Origin: Gonatopus flavifemur
Lineage: Eukaryota > Arthropoda > Insecta > Hymenoptera > Dryinidae
Assembly: GCA_018340375.1 (NCBI GenBank)
Contig: JAFFJZ010000004.1
Location: 26,820,001-26,884,000, forward strand
Reading direction: 5' to 3'
DNA: 64,000 bases
Shown here: piece by piece, positions 24,061-37,500 of the stretch
How the letters are laid out: each line of letters begins with the position of its first letter
How positions within the stretch are numbered: position 1 is the first letter of the stretch
The notes under the pieces: model-generated
What the model was told of the DNA's origin: nothing
The model's input: the letters and a program-made list of their open reading frames with translations, nothing else
Database searches by the model: none
Translations under genes and position numbers: made by a program

Positions 24061-25276
24061 CGGTTTGCATTAATTCATGCTAACAAATACTTTCCCAGAA
24101 TTTTCATAGAAAATTGAACGAATTAAGAATTTTTTATGATTCAGCCATTTTCTGCTCTTCGTTCATTGCACTTGTCCAAGAATGTGAGCGGTATGATTGA
24201 TGAGAATTGCTGACAATTTTGTCGTCATGCGATAATTCTTCAAAATTTTAGATGGAAGTATTGGAATCAAGTAATAATATATTCTATGAAATTGATTTTC
24301 AATACAAAAAACGCTTGGAATCCGTATTACTCAGTCTTGTGAACATGTTTTCTAATTTCCTGTTGAGTTTCATAATTTTCAGAGTTCATGTCTTTCCATA
24401 AAATGTAAGATGATAGGAAAAAATATACTTTGAGATTACGACTGATTCTACCGCATTTAATAATCCGCGCTATGACTAGGCGGGGTCCCAGATGTCACTT
24501 TTGGTAGAAATTTTGTGAGAAGAATATATAGTAGCCATAGATTAAATCTCTTGAAGTTTTGTGTAGGAAATTGAATCAAATGATTGTAGCTGCTTGATGA
24601 GGTATTTCTATTTATACTGTACAAAATGTGGAAAGTTTGTCTTTACATTGTTGGTAGATATATCCCCTCTTGGGGGGGGGGGGGGGGGGGCATTGCTGTT
24701 TCATAAGAAATGAGGGATTTTTCCCCCTCTGAGGAATTATTTTGTTTTTTGGGTGTTGAGTCCTCTACAAACGAAGGAAAGTTCAATCACCCTGATAGAA
24801 ATTAACACCGAATCAACGTTGGTCCGAGCTATCTGAGCTTTTTTTATGGTGAAACATTCACCATCTCTGAGGAACTTTGTTGCCACCATTTTTGGAGGGA
24901 AATTCCACAATTATCTTTTACAATGTACGATTGATTTCATTCAGCATTTTCACATCCTCTCCTGATTAAGATCACGTACAAAACGTGAAATGCCTTGTCT
25001 AATTTCTACTGTTGACCGCGTGTAATAACATCGTAATACTTGAATTCATAGATCCAAATCGTCGGATGATTGCAAAAGCACTTGAATGAATTCCAAGAAA
25101 TTTCAGTTCATTCAAGCAGAATATCATGATAGTTTTTTGATGTCATCAAAGATGTGGATTTTTATATCGCAACAATTATCGAATTCAAGGAGATTACTAT
25201 TCCTAAAGTCATAATTTCGTCTGATTTTGACGATATTCATCTACTTTATTCAATCAGACTGTTTTCGACGTCCACG
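24061..25276. other. A+T-rich DNA with a poly-G run
   Basis: No gene. The only notable item is the homopolymer at 24672-24690. Confidence 0.5.
24672..24690. repeat. Run of 19 G residues
   Basis: An uninterrupted G19 in A+T-rich DNA. It is long enough for a G-quadruplex on the plus strand, and is a likely hotspot of replication and sequencing slippage. Confidence 0.95.
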
Positions 25277-25514
25277 CATACGGAAGAAAGAAAATGCATA
25301 AATTCACCATGTAGGACGACGACGTGTCGTTTTAAGCCTTGAAATGAACATTGTTACAAAATATATTGTAAAATAATTCACGTCATAAGAGAAAGATCTA
25401 CTCTTGTCTCATAATGTGAAGTATTTGACATGTATTTTGTGAAAATTCCCATTTAAAGGCTTGAAACGACACGTTGAGATCCTACATGGTAAATTTATCC
25501 AATTTCTTTCCGTG
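25277..25514. mobile_element. CACGGAAAG-type MITE
   Basis: Right end ctttccgtg is followed by TA (25515-25516). The left end is a degenerate tacggaagaaag. The arms include taccatgtagga and cgtgtcgtttcaagcc on the right and closely matching forms at 25303-25340. A short plus-strand open frame crosses the left arm and is not credited. Confidence 0.7.
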
Positions 25515-28300
25515 TAATTGACTGTATCGTTTCTTTCCCACAGCATATCATTACAATATATTCGACATGATTGATTGAGTAGATCATTTGATATTAATAA
25601 ATTAAAAACAAATCATCGATCCGATAAGAATACATGAAAGTGACAATCATAAAATTCTGAAGCATCGCACTGGTATAACTCTATCTCACCGAAAGTAATA
25701 GCTAACGCGAAAAGTTTGATGTACGCATAAAGAACAGAATCCCTTGAACGTAGCATAACTCTCCCCGCTTTACGATAAGGAAAGTTTTTGAGAATCCTTT
25801 CACATTCATTCTACAATTATTCATCTCATACAATAACTCTCTATGCATTCCTTTAAAACTCACAAACTCTAACCATATTTCAATATGTAACTGAAGAACT
25901 TAAATAATCATTTGACATGTAAAATGATTTTATTGAAGTCTAAATATTCAATATTACTCTTACACTATCCGTAATGATTTGATATTATTCAAAGAATGTG
26001 ATTTGTAATTTAATTTTCCAACAAGAATAGTATCAATTGTCAGCCCAAGTTCAATAAATGAAAATTCATGATATGGAGGTTTCTTTCGTTTATTGAAACG
26101 AATTTATGAGCGAATATTGGAAAATTTGCATCAAAAGCAATTTCATGAGCCTCATTTTGTTTCCAAATACCGTTATCCGCGGCAAGAAATTGCGTTCGTA
26201 TTATTCGTGTCATTCAGATACTCAGTTTATTTATCTTGAATTATAATTATCAATCCGTTTCAATGCAGTCTAAATTTTCGGAGGATGAGTATTTCGACCC
26301 TCAAAGAGTAATCAAAATGAACACCATTCCCTTGAATGACAGTCCAAGTAATTTGACATCAACTTTCAACTCACAAGTTTCTCATATTTCGTAATGTAGG
26401 TAGCATAAATACGAATAAATATCTCACATCAAATCAGTCAACTTCCTTCAAGAGTGAAAAAAAGCGATTAGTTTGGACAATCAGAAGAATAAAGAATCAT
26501 GATTGAAAGATGTGCACCAGAAGACCGGTTTAGAATTCTCATTGGTCAGCAGAATCTTTCCGATGAAAAGTTCGATCCGACTATAGTCTGTGGCTCTTGG
26601 TATTCTTTCCTTTTTCCCCTTCCTTTTTATTCTAGTAGTTAAACACAACTCAGAGGATAAGAGAAATCAGACATAGAGTTCGTTGACTCAAACTTCCCAT
26701 TCGTCAGCTAAATTGTGTCCATCGGTCAAGGGTTCAATTCAATGAACAGGTTTTTTTTTTAATTCAGTTCTTCTTCGCTTCTTATTGTTCCCATATTGCA
26801 ATGGGGAATGAACAACGATTGTGGATACATTTTTTGGCTAAAAGGAAGGAAATTATTTTCCTTTTTAAGTTGATACTACCCATGTGAAAAACTGATATAT
26901 AGATTTGGAATATATGAGGTATAATATATATGATCTATATTCAATTTTCTCACATGAGTGGCGTTACCATCCGAGCACGTTAGTTAAAAAATGATACGCC
27001 TATACGATAAAGAGAGAGGTTCGATATCGTCGCTTGTATCCCCTTAATGAAGTGGATGATGTTTGATTAATTTTTGCATTACATATTCATTTTATTTCTC
27101 TTTTTTTCCACTATTCCGAGGTGAAAATACATGGGAATATATAATATGTAGTTCAAATATGATCTATACATTCATTATAACCATTTAACGGTTTTACAAG
27201 AAAATTTGAACCATAATAACAAATTATTGAGATTTCACAGTCTCAAACAAATACACAGATTAGTTACATTTAATTCTTCAGGTTATCACGAGGTATTTCT
27301 CTCTGGATAAAATCCTGCTGGATCTTTATGTCTCATTTCATGTTTTACGAGGAATTAAATTCATTGGAAAGGATGAAGAAATGAAATATATGCAACAGGT
27401 AGGTGTGTGAGATTCCTATTTGATGATCAAAATTATTAACTAGGGAGAATTGGGCTTCGATTGCTTGTACTTCGTTCTCCATTATCTCTTGATTCTCTGT
27501 TGAATGTTTTAAGTGAATTCGTTTCATCACATTGAGATTACGTATCTAAAGGTCTATGAATTTCCGTACTTTGAACGTGCAGGAGAATATTCACATTTTT
27601 CTCGTGCATAAGATGAAAAAAGAGTTGACTCATTGTTTTTTTTTCAGAGAATTATTATAGAATTTGGATTTGCACAAAAACACTGAACGTTCAATTGATT
27701 AAGTGGAAAGTTATTTAGACAGCAACAGAAGTAGCGAGTAAAATAATCAATGATTCGTAGATTGATCTCTGGATGACAAGATTTCTAAAGTTCCACTTAC
27801 ACATTCGAATACAACGTCGAATTCACAAGGTTCTCTGAGAGTTGCCTCTTGTCTTATCTGAATATTTGACTATACCTCAGGGTGTATCCCAAAATATCAT
27901 ACAATTATCAGGTAAGATTGAATTGTGATTGACAGGTGAAATTCTAGGAAGTATGATGTACTATTTTGTCGAATGTCGTGACAATTGCCTGACGGTCTCA
28001 GAGGCTTTATTACCGAATGTATGTAGTAAAAATTATTGCAGTTGTAACATTTTATTCCATATTTGAGGAGTACTTCTCAAGATATGAGACCTAATAGTAA
28101 TCATTCACTAGGAAATGTTGTAATTTTTATTGTATTATTTTTCTCCGTGTAAGATTTATCATGGTATGCGTGTTAAAATAATTCTGTCAATTTATATATA
28201 TGACTTCGGACAAAGCTTCCCATCATTTCATGATGGTGGTATGATATTGACTTCAAAATTTTTGTATCTTGCTTGTATGTTTCAACAGTGAAGGAATATA
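25515..28300. other. A+T-rich DNA, nothing firm
   Basis: No gene. A cagggtgtatccc word near 27881 resembles the CAGGGTG ends seen at 44.9 and 49.1 kb, but no partner was found. A solitary MITE-like end (tttttctccgtg then TA) lies at 28139-28152. Confidence 0.45.
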
Positions 28301-28502
28301 TGTACACAAATTATTTGGCATTCAAATTCTGTGGACGGTACAGAAAACACAAAGAATCAATTCTTTTACCGTGCAGTCGGTCATTATACTTCCTGGAACA
28401 TCCAAGATACACGAGTAAACTTGAGTAAGCAAAGCTGGTCGAAGGGTTCAAGGCTGTAAGCAACTTAAGTTCAACGTTCCAAGGAGGGAAAGAAGTGAGG
28501 GA

Positions 28503-28715
28503 ATGAAAGTATTCCTCTCGATAGTGATAGAAGAATTTCAACTACTTACGAGAAAGGAACGTGGTGAAGGTGGGATAAAAAAAATACTTGTCCGCCATTA
28601 TTATTTTTTATTCGTTGATGGCTCATGTATGTACGTAAGGGTCGAAAGTGAATGTGAAACCACTCGTGATACGCGATACCGATCACCCGACCTAGAAATT
28701 GAAATGCAAGATTAG
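28503..28715 (+). CDS. Weak candidate ORF, 70 codons
   Basis: A true ATG opens a 70-codon frame beginning MKVFLSIVIEEF and ending with an acidic segment. The local G+C is above background across 28320-28715, and the opposite strand is also partly open (28311-28541). No domain recognised, and the short hydrophobic start is not a convincing signal peptide. It is listed because the composition shift makes pure chance a little less likely. Confidence 0.12.
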   Translation: MKVFLSIVIEEFQLLTRKERGEGGIKKILVRHYYFLFVDGSCMYVRVESECETTRDTRYRSPDLEIEMQD

Positions 28716-31700
28716 GGATAAGGTTCCAATCGTTTTTACTTTCATAAGAAAATAATGTGAGGCTTTCAATACATTAACTCTTATAAAATATTTTCAGTTT
28801 TTGAATAATCATATGTTTCATATATTCTCACTTTCAAATTCAAATCAATAGATGGATTGCTTGTTCAGCTTTCATCACTTCGATTCCATTATTTGCAGTA
28901 TTGTGGCATCTAACGCGGCTTTATCTTGTGTGTTAGAACTTTTGATTTACGATCACAAGTGTCTGCAAGCAGTTCGATATTTATTCTTCTGCTATCTATT
29001 GAGAACCATATAATCAATCCAATATAATACGCCACAAAAGGGATAAGTCATGTACAATACCAAATGAAATACAGAATCTTGAAATAGGAAACTTCAAAGG
29101 GTGTTTGCCATGTCTTCTTGATTCTGTAGCAGAAATCACTTCAGTCATTCTCTAGACTTTTTAATAGCCGAGAGAATCACTTGAGTGATTTCTATCAAGG
29201 TTATTGAATTTCCTAAACTATGAACATTGTCATCGATGCAATTCTTATATCAATACTGTGATAGGTGTGTTGTTTGAATGATTCCATATTTTTGAAGTGT
29301 AGACTCGGTGAAATGAAAAACATATCCCATATAAAAACGCTCCTGCTGTACAGAAATTGTCGTCGTATTTCTACTTTATATAATTTTCATACAACTGATA
29401 TTCAGTTTTTCATTTGCGATAAAGAAATCTTCAGATGTTAGAAACACACAAATCATTCTCCTACAAGAATGATTCCATGAGAATTTTTCATATCTTTTCA
29501 TTCAATCGAAAACAGAGTTGAGATCATAAACAAGCAGGCACTCTATTTTTATATGGTGATAATGTTGATGCAATTCATTTGCGAGTAACTTTTTAGTATA
29601 CTTTAGAATTGTTCGTGATTCCTTTCATAATTCACAGATTCATGAGAGAATGAAAAAAATCATAACATTTTTTTCGACGAAGTGTATAGTAAATAGTTGG
29701 GCTCCATAAAACTCACTCTTCGAATGAACAAACTTTTTTATCCTGTAATATGTTAACTTCGATGAATTGGTAGAATGATTGGGTAATATAAATGTAAATG
29801 AATGATCATGGAAAAAATTTTTCTTATTGAATCGAGTATAATTTTAAATCCGTCTACGAAGTGAGGCAGGTAATTGACTAATAAAGCCAGACTGTGAATT
29901 ATTGATATTCATTAGTAAACTCCTAGAGTTCAATGACTTTAAGAATATCGACATCTGTCACAGTCTATATTTCAATGTGCAGGCAAAAAAGTCTCACACA
30001 AGGTGCTCAATCATCGTGAGAATATACTTTGTTTAAATTTTCGAAACATTGGGATATCGTTATCATGAGACCAAAAAAAAAACATTTATATAATTAACTC
30101 ACTCTAAACCATTCACTGATCAATAATCCAATGATCTGATCATTCAGTTGTGGAAAAGATGGAATGACAATTCCAAAAAAAGATATCACAAGGATTTCAC
30201 ACATGCTGTATCTCAATGAGTAATCAAATTATTTATTATATAATTGATTTGGTCATTCAACGAGCTATATTACGTTTATTCAATGAATCTTATTTGATCA
30301 TTTCAGCACCGTATAAAATCTAAAAAATTTCAGTATAGCCTGGTTATCGTTTCAAAGTATGTATATTCTGTGAATCCATTGATGTTTGATTGATCTACAT
30401 AGTGCAGGAACTATTTCATAGCAAACACCATTGGAGATTTCTTTATTAATTGATTATACGTCCTCGGATATCATGAGAAATTGATTCTCCACTAATTTGT
30501 TGAAATTACGCTGTGCCACACTGACTTATTGGAATACATGCAATTTAGCAGCTTCATTCCGAAAACGGCTATGAATGTGGATTTATTGAACTGATGTGTT
30601 GAAATAAAAACATTGAAATCAATTTCAACTCCCTCATCTGTTATATCAAGTCACATATTACATCTGCTGATATTCATTTACGATTAATCTCAGCTTATGA
30701 TACCTGTTAGAGTCTGTTCAAAAATTCCTGCTCGACTTTAATCGCTTCTTATCATGGGAAATGCCGTAAAAATTCGACAGATTTTTCACCCGTATCTGAG
30801 GGGTTCTGACCATGCTACAAATATCAAGCAGAATCGATTTTAAAGTTTGTTAGTTCCCAACGTGATTTTCTAGATTCGAAAAGTCTGACAAGAGAACATA
30901 AAAAATCCACCAGTTTTTGGAAGCATTCTCATGATGAAAATCAGTCAAAAGCAGGCGAAAAGTCTCTCACATTGATTGGAAACACTGTAAGGTCCAGATA
31001 TATTCGGAGAATATTTCGTTGAACAAAAATTAATATAGAATATTATTACCTGAACTACAAGTTTCCTCATTTTATCTCATGGACAAAGATGAAGAGAGAC
31101 AAAGTAATCCAGGGAGGAAGGTTGAATAAAAATGTTCAATTATATTAAAAAGACAATAATATTCATTGAACTAAAATTCAAACGTATCAATATATATTAA
31201 TACAGTTACAGTTAATTTTAGTAATTGCAAATCGTCATCAGATGATTTAATATATTTTCTCAATGAACGTGTACAAAATTTAGAATTGAAGAACTCCATA
31301 TTATTATTTGGATAATCGTAACATTCAATAATGTCACTATATCTTTTTATCAATTCAATTCAGAAATTATCTAATTTTTTGAATTATTTATACAATGGCT
31401 TTTCAAGTCGATTTAATTGATTTGTGAAGATTTGAAGATCACTCTTCTGTAATTTTGTATCGTAATTTATTATCCAATTCATCGATGTGTAGAATCCTTA
31501 AATCTTGTTTCAGCGTTTTCTTTTAAGAATACAAGTTTCCTAAATATTTCCAACACTTCCATTAAAAAAAAAAAACATTGAAAATAAAAGGAACAAAATA
31601 TTGATCAAAAAAACTGTTCATTAATATAAATTTTTGTTGTTGAAATATTAATTCATTCTTAGTTCACCTCGATTGTTCCAGTTCATCATTATTAGATTGA

Positions 31701-32229
31701 ATATACTTCTCGAGTCAATTTATGCAATATGTGTAGTTAAAAAAATTCTCCTGTAATCAATTGACAATTTCTGCATTTGTCAATTTTTATCGTTGCAGTA
31801 GGATTCTGTTGCATTAACTGTTTTGATAATGTTCCTACTTCATTCATCCCTCTTTTCAAACCTCCTCAATTTTGATATTGTGATCTTTTGTCCAGTTTGT
31901 TTTGTTGCAAAGTTTCCTTTCGTAGTTCGATTTTTTTATTCAAAAAATTTAATGTTTTTTCATCAATTTCTATTGATATTTGATTCATGTAACAATTATC
32001 CATAAGAATTACCGAAATATTTTCTGATCGTAGTTTTTAATAATCCATTTCCTTTCCAAGAGAGTCCAAATTTGTGCCACCCTCCAGATATTTTAAAGAT
32101 CTCTTGAAGAATTCCTAAAAATGTCGTAGAGAAATCTTAAATCCATCCACAAAAAACAAATCCTTCTGTCTTCCCTCTGCTCTCTCATCCTTCTCTCACT
32201 GCTATGTATTTCGCTTGAGTCCGGATCCT
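28716..32229. other. A+T-rich DNA with one hairpin
   Basis: Apart from the hairpin at 29117-29199 and A/T runs (for example near 30070 and 31565), nothing was recognised. Confidence 0.5.
29117..29199. ncRNA. Imperfect hairpin of pre-miRNA size
   Basis: Arms 29131-29153 and 29171-29193 match at 20 of 23 positions, with a 17-nt loop. A 6-bp cttgat/atcaag pair extends the stem after a bulge. Size and shape are compatible with a microRNA precursor, but the sequence is not one I recognise. A short MITE remnant would look the same. Confidence 0.2.
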
Positions 32230-32305
32230 TGAAGTTGCGGGATTCGAACCCGGGCATTTCTTGACTTACCTACGCTTCATTGACCTGAGCCATATGGACA
32301 ATTCG
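32230..32305 (-). mobile_element. tRNA-derived SINE head or tRNA pseudogene
   Basis: On the minus strand a B-box-like gggttcgaatccc is preceded at tRNA-like distance by tatggctcagg, an A-box-like sequence. The acceptor ends do not pair well, so this is not a functional tRNA. The following minus-strand sequence (leftward on the plus strand) is GA-rich and may be SINE body. I found no target duplication. Confidence 0.55.
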
Positions 32306-32867
32306 ATGATGGTGCTCATAATTGTCAACGTAACGTAGTGGAATATAATGTCGGTTGTGTATAATCTCAGAGTATTATAAGAGTGATCTCTTGAATGAAG
32401 TCTATATAAACGAATGCCAGATAAGTTGACTGTGCTTAAAAATTGAAAAGCCTAATCAATTTGGTGGAATATATTGAAGGATGGATTTCGGGACCCAGTT
32501 ATCATTACTGTTTGATGAATATCGTATATTCCTTTGTAATTATTTCATCTCATTGTTATTAAAAAACGATTGATAAGTGGGAATGAGAATTTTACAAATT
32601 CATTTGAAGTCAGTACATGAAATTCAGAGTGGAAAGTTCAATGATTCGCAAAATGTTGTGACTCGAAGATTCGCTACTTTTAGTGCTGGCATTGCAAGGT
32701 TACAAAATCGTACTTTTCGCAAAATTTAAAATTTGTTGTCATCTACATAGATTATTCAAGCTTTTGAATTATGAACAAATTTCTTCTGCTTTGCAATTCA
32801 ATTGTGACATTCAAAGTGTGATTTATATAATCATGTATTCATAACCCAAAAACTGCTGGTTTTAAAG
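32306..32867. other. A+T-rich DNA, nothing recognised
   Basis: No feature supported. Confidence 0.5.
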
Positions 32868-33290
32868 ATACATCCAGGAAGACATGTTGAACATATCTTC
32901 CGCAAGACATCTTCAAGACATATCGAAAGTAAGTCTTCAACTCTTATCACTCATACGGGATAAAAATAACTCCAACTTCCACTTGACTGAAATTGACTAA
33001 AATTTGAATGGGAACGCTTATTAGGACCTATGCTGCCATCTGGTAAGAGTTGGAGGTCTCTACTATATGTTCAATATGTCATCGTTAATTATCTTTGCTT
33101 TTTTTGGGGTTGAGTATCAATTTTGCCCCATATAAGTGATATGTCATTCTTGAGATGTATAAGTGATGAGGGTTATTAAGATATCTTGTCGATATGTCTT
33201 TGAGATGTCTTTCAAAAGACATCTCTAAGATGTCTTCTTGATATGTCTTGAAGATGTCTTTCAAGAGATATCTTCAAAGTATCTCGCAGA
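32868..33290. mobile_element. Foldback element built of AGACATCT words
   Basis: Left part (32875-32940) and right part (33175-33290) are inverted copies rich in aagacatctt, agacatat and their complements. The best segment is aagacatcttcaagacatat at about 32913-32932, which pairs with a matching stretch at about 33233-33252. The middle is ordinary A+T-rich DNA. Confidence 0.75.
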
Positions 33291-34156
33291 TGTTCATGTT
33301 CATTCAAAATTGACTGAGAACTGTTGAATCATTGAACAAACTATGAAGCTATGTTATACGTATCGACCTTGTTTACTAATTTTCAATATATTGAACGATC
33401 TAATTTTACCGGAAAATTTCCTTTCAACTCCTGAAACAATAGATCGTTACACTTCCTTCACATTATCTATTGAAATTACAACATACAGGTTTTGTGTGAT
33501 TAATGGTATTTTGCAGTTTTAGGAAACCGTTCTCCAAGTTCAAATGTGATGTTGTTTTATAAGATTGATTATTGTATATTATTTATATAATTCCTCATTG
33601 AATTGATTTGGTTAAATCTAAAAGAAATGAGTGACGTATGTTTAAAATAATATAATATGTTTTTGTCGTTTATGGTGGTTGTGCATCAACAAGATATCTT
33701 CTGTTTGAACGCACAGTGCAATGTACTATGATATCTGAGTAAGAGTGATTATTATCTGTAAAATTCATGGATTGAATTATCAAAGTTGGTTAAGATAACT
33801 GGTCTTTGATTGAACACCCTACAGTTATATTTCAAGCAAAAAAACATGTTGAATTTTCGATTAATTGAATTATATATTGAATATATACACAAATAAGAAG
33901 AATGAGTCCAAATGAAATGATTTCACCAAAACTTATTCAAAAGTTCCACAGTTAATTTGTTTATGTACAATATGTTTTGTGTCACAACTAATGACGAAAT
34001 GTAATTCTATGGGTGAAATAATTATCATAAAAACATACAGAAAATGTAGACTATACATTTGGAATTCGGGCAAACCGATTGGAAATCATTGGCACAAAAT
34101 TCATACAGTTTGCAACCAAATAATAAACCATGCGAAAATTGTCAAACACCCTACTA
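33291..34156. other. A+T-rich DNA, nothing recognised
   Basis: An open frame starting near 33979 runs into the MITE at 34157 and is not credited. Confidence 0.5.
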
Positions 34157-34399
34157 CACGGAAAGAAATGTATGGGATTGATTACCATTCGCTCTAGTTC
34201 TCATCGCGACTTTAGGATGGGAATTGAATGTTGGCTCGTAATTTAGTGATCGTTCCTATGTTTACCTGTCGTGTTCATGGTAACGTGAACAGTTTATCAC
34301 ATTCACTCCAATTTCAAATGGTACTTATTATAATTTTGGAATACCCGTCGCCAAGTTCCTATTTTTCCTAGTAATAGTTACCGTATACTTTTCTCCGTG
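34157..34399. mobile_element. CACGGA-ended MITE, TA target repeat
   Basis: Terminal inverted repeat CACGGAAAG on the left and CTTTTCTCCGTG on the right, flanked by TA at 34155-34156 and 34400-34401. Internal arms are degenerate (attac, gcgac and gggaatt words pair loosely). Confidence 0.65.
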
Positions 34400-34579
34400 T
34401 ACTGGCATGGTACCATCGCCGAGGTTGCCAGAATGAAGAAATCTGAAATCGTTCGTTTTACACTGGTACAGAAAAAAGAACGGAAATATACTAATTTTTC
34501 GGGTGAAACGAACCTCATATTCTATCCAAAAGAGTCTAATTCTATAACTGTGTTCACCTGATGTTGCAAAATTCAACTT

Positions 34580-34625
34580 TCAACCGATGAGCTATACCGC
34601 GAGATGATCAATGGTCAACTTCAAA
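34580..34625 (-). mobile_element. 5' fragment of the 39.95-kb tRNA-like repeat
   Basis: On the minus strand tctcgcggtatagctcatcgg matches the head of the tRNA-like insertion at 39954-40047, and the preceding leader (ttgaccattgatca) also matches. The B-box half is missing or mutated. Confidence 0.5.
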
Positions 34626-36300
34626 GAGTAGATGAATATATACGTGATGATTCATGAATTTTGCTGAGTAAATCAATGCTGCATGAATACCAGCATATTG
34701 TCACCCACCTCACATGGTGAATGATTCCTTCAACTCTTACTCCATAATAGCGCAGCTTTGGCGTACTATGTCAAGCAGGTTTTCATGACCATGAATTTGA
34801 CGTCGGTTGATTACCAATTCCGTAGACAGCTAATGCCTCACCAATACTGATGCATCGTTGTCCTCCTGACATATTGAATGATCCCTCCAATTCTCATTCA
34901 ATCAGAGTCAGTTCAGAGCGTAATTTTGCTTCACTGTAAACTGCGTATTCTCCAAACAGTATTGATTTCATACTTGCCTAAGACCACAAAAACCAACCAG
35001 AAATCTGAAATCCATCGAACAGTGGATGCGCTTCAAGAACAATAATGACTCTGTATAAAAATAGTTGTTTTTGTTAAAATCTTCTAAATACAACCTTGCC
35101 AGTACTGGACCATCGGTCAACAGTTTCCATAAGGGAATACATAAGAATACTTCTCAAATAATACGTGGCTCCTGGTACGTTTATCGAGCTTTTCAGTGAC
35201 GACCTTGTCAGTGTAAGCTTGTCACAACTTTCATTTTTAGTGAATTCTAAACTTTATCGCATGTCAACTAGAACCCACTCCACCAACTTCGTCAACCATC
35301 GATCACATATAAAGTTATGAGAACTAGTTTTTTTTTCTGGTTTTTTCTCTGATCAATTGAAATTGAATCAATCATATGGCTTTATATTTGAGCTCATTTT
35401 CATGCAAAAACTTTTTCGGTATAATCGATCGTCATTATCAGTTGTAAAAAACAAAAGGAGCATTTATTGCTGAGAAGGAAAAAAAATATCATTCAAAAAA
35501 TTGACAGAAAATATTGAGAAGTAATTCATATTGCTACGTCATGACAGGAACAATATCTAACGCAAACGTTAGAATGGGAAATTTTAAAACATCGTTTATT
35601 TGGTTCACAATAATCGATTACACCGCATCGAGTTTTTTTTTCGTAGAAAATAATGGAGGAAAAAAATGTCTCATAATCAGTACCGGAATGCTTCGGTATT
35701 CATTAATATACTCGCTTCAATTCAGATTTATTATTCACCAATAAATATTTCTGAATTGTAAATTCAGTATACTGAATACCAGAACATTTATTGGAATCAA
35801 ATAAATTCTTTTATCAGTACCGTCTGGTATGCGTACAGGATCTTACTTTACGGTCTCAAGTTTACAGTTGAATCACAGTTTATCGTGCTTTATTTTCCAT
35901 TTTCTCGCAGCACGTAACACCAATAAAGAAAACAACACGATACTGCACTTGCAATTAAAACGATGTGTCTCATACAAATGCGGATAAAACGTGAAAGTAG
36001 ATTATGTATTCATTGTTACTTGAATCTTACGTCATTCTGATTATTTAATACACAAGAGTTATCCCGAACAATAATATTACTGTTGTGAATCGATTGACAA
36101 GTGATTTCACTTCATCCTCTTTGAAAAATCCTTTTCCATATTGTATATTTCTTGCTATTATAAAAATAACATCTGGATAACAATGTAAAATATGATAGTA
36201 GACACATTCTTTTATGTAATTCCATACATTTTTTCATGATCATTATTACAATATGATGAACACATTTTTTGCCTCGTAATTTTATGCTTTTCCCTCCACC
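34626..36300. other. A+T-rich DNA, nothing firm
   Basis: A loosely repeated segment (tgaatgatyccttcaa-ctctcattc) occurs near 34720 and 34875. No gene or transposon ends were recognised. Confidence 0.4.
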
Positions 36301-36435
36301 ATGTAATATGAGCCAGCAATAATACCTGGAGTTACCTCTTGGTTTAATCTGACTATTTGAGAGGCAAGGCCCTCCTCAGTTAACGCTGTCCAAACGATAT
36401 ACGTTAGTCACGTCGGTGTATCATATATATATGTT

Positions 36436-36475
36436 GGTATATACGATTGGTGGTCATATACGCATTCAGTTTACG
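36436..36475 (+). promoter_or_regulatory. Candidate TATA/initiator core promoter
   Basis: TATATA at 36438-36443 lies 25-30 bp upstream of an arthropod-type initiator TCAGTT (36466-36471, A+1 at 36468), the canonical spacing. Downstream (36490-36600) is a GA-rich, GC-elevated segment like insect 5' leaders, with AG|GT donor-like sites near 36597 and 36606. No coding start is evident, so a spliced non-coding first exon is one reading. The GC-elevated segment is also open on the minus strand (36404-36718) but without an ATG. Confidence 0.35.
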
Positions 36476-36719
36476 TGAATTGAACTCTACAAAAGAAAGA
36501 GAAAGACCAAGGGAGAGAAAAAGAGAGAATGGGAAGAAGATGAAGAGAGCGTAGGGAAAGGAGAGACGCGGTTGACCAAGCAAGACCGGTCGGACAGGTT
36601 TCTCAGGTCGAGTAGGCGAACGCCTGTACTCCGTTAGCCTCTTTTCTTCAGCCGGTACTACGAGTTGAACTGGCTGGACTTCTTGAGTGTAAGAAGATAG
36701 AGAAAAGAAAAAACACACT

Positions 36720-37379
36720 GAGCTCTCATATGTGCACTGAGAATAGTTCAGAATATATGCACTGGATGGGCCGATATTCTCGGCACCAAGGTTTACCGAA
36801 AGATCAAATCAATTTTGACAGCTTTAGATATCTTTTTTCAGAATCTAACCATGGTGCAGTTCTGAACACGAAAATACTTCAATATTAAATTTTTTATTAG
36901 TGAATCGAATTCATTCATCTCCACATGAATTATTATTATTGTTTTTTGAAAAAATTCGTTGTGAATATTTGAACATAGTTTGGCGAACAAAGATTTTCTT
37001 CAAACACGATGAAAAAAAAAACAAATCACAATCGAGTAGAATGATGGATTTTACAAAAGATTTTTGTTATAAATCGATATCCAAAAAACGTATTAAATAT
37101 GTTAAAGAACGTCTTCAATCCTTCAACGCAGAAATCATTAAATTTGAACATCATCTCAATGATTGATGCATCTTCATTAGCTTCATTCGTTTTTATACTA
37201 GATGGATAGAATTTCTCACTCCAATTTTCACTTGCTTATACAGCTCTTGTAATCTCAATCCAACAATTTCCTATCGTGTTCATATTTTCACCTCTAGATT
37301 TGTAATCAGCTATTCCATAAATCTTCTGAGACCAATCTAAATGAAAATACTGTTCATGAGGTGCATACAAATCAAACAC
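36720..37379. other. A+T-rich DNA with a Lys-rich open frame
   Basis: An 88-codon plus-strand frame (36900-37166) lacks an ATG at its start and is rich in Lys/Phe/Ile as expected from A+T-rich DNA. Not accepted as a gene. Confidence 0.4.
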
Positions 37380-37500
37380 CCCATGTGGAAAAAATGTCCA
37401 AAAATGTATACAATTGTACAAAAATTGTATCCAAATCGTATACAATCGTATACAAGTTGTGTACAATTGTATACAGTTTTGGACATTTCTTCCACATGGG
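37380..37500. mobile_element. 121-bp near-complete palindrome of GTATAC words
   Basis: cccatgtggaa...ttccacatggg ends pair, followed inward by atgtcc/ggacat and repeated gtatac/gtacaa words to the centre near 37440. There are only a few mismatches over about 60-bp arms. Open frames on both strands are by-products. Confidence 0.88.

Noticed and set aside
36404..36718. 104-codon minus-strand frame with Pro/Arg-rich start
   Set aside because: No ATG, and it overlaps a better-supported promoter and leader on the plus strand; the low stop density follows from higher G+C.
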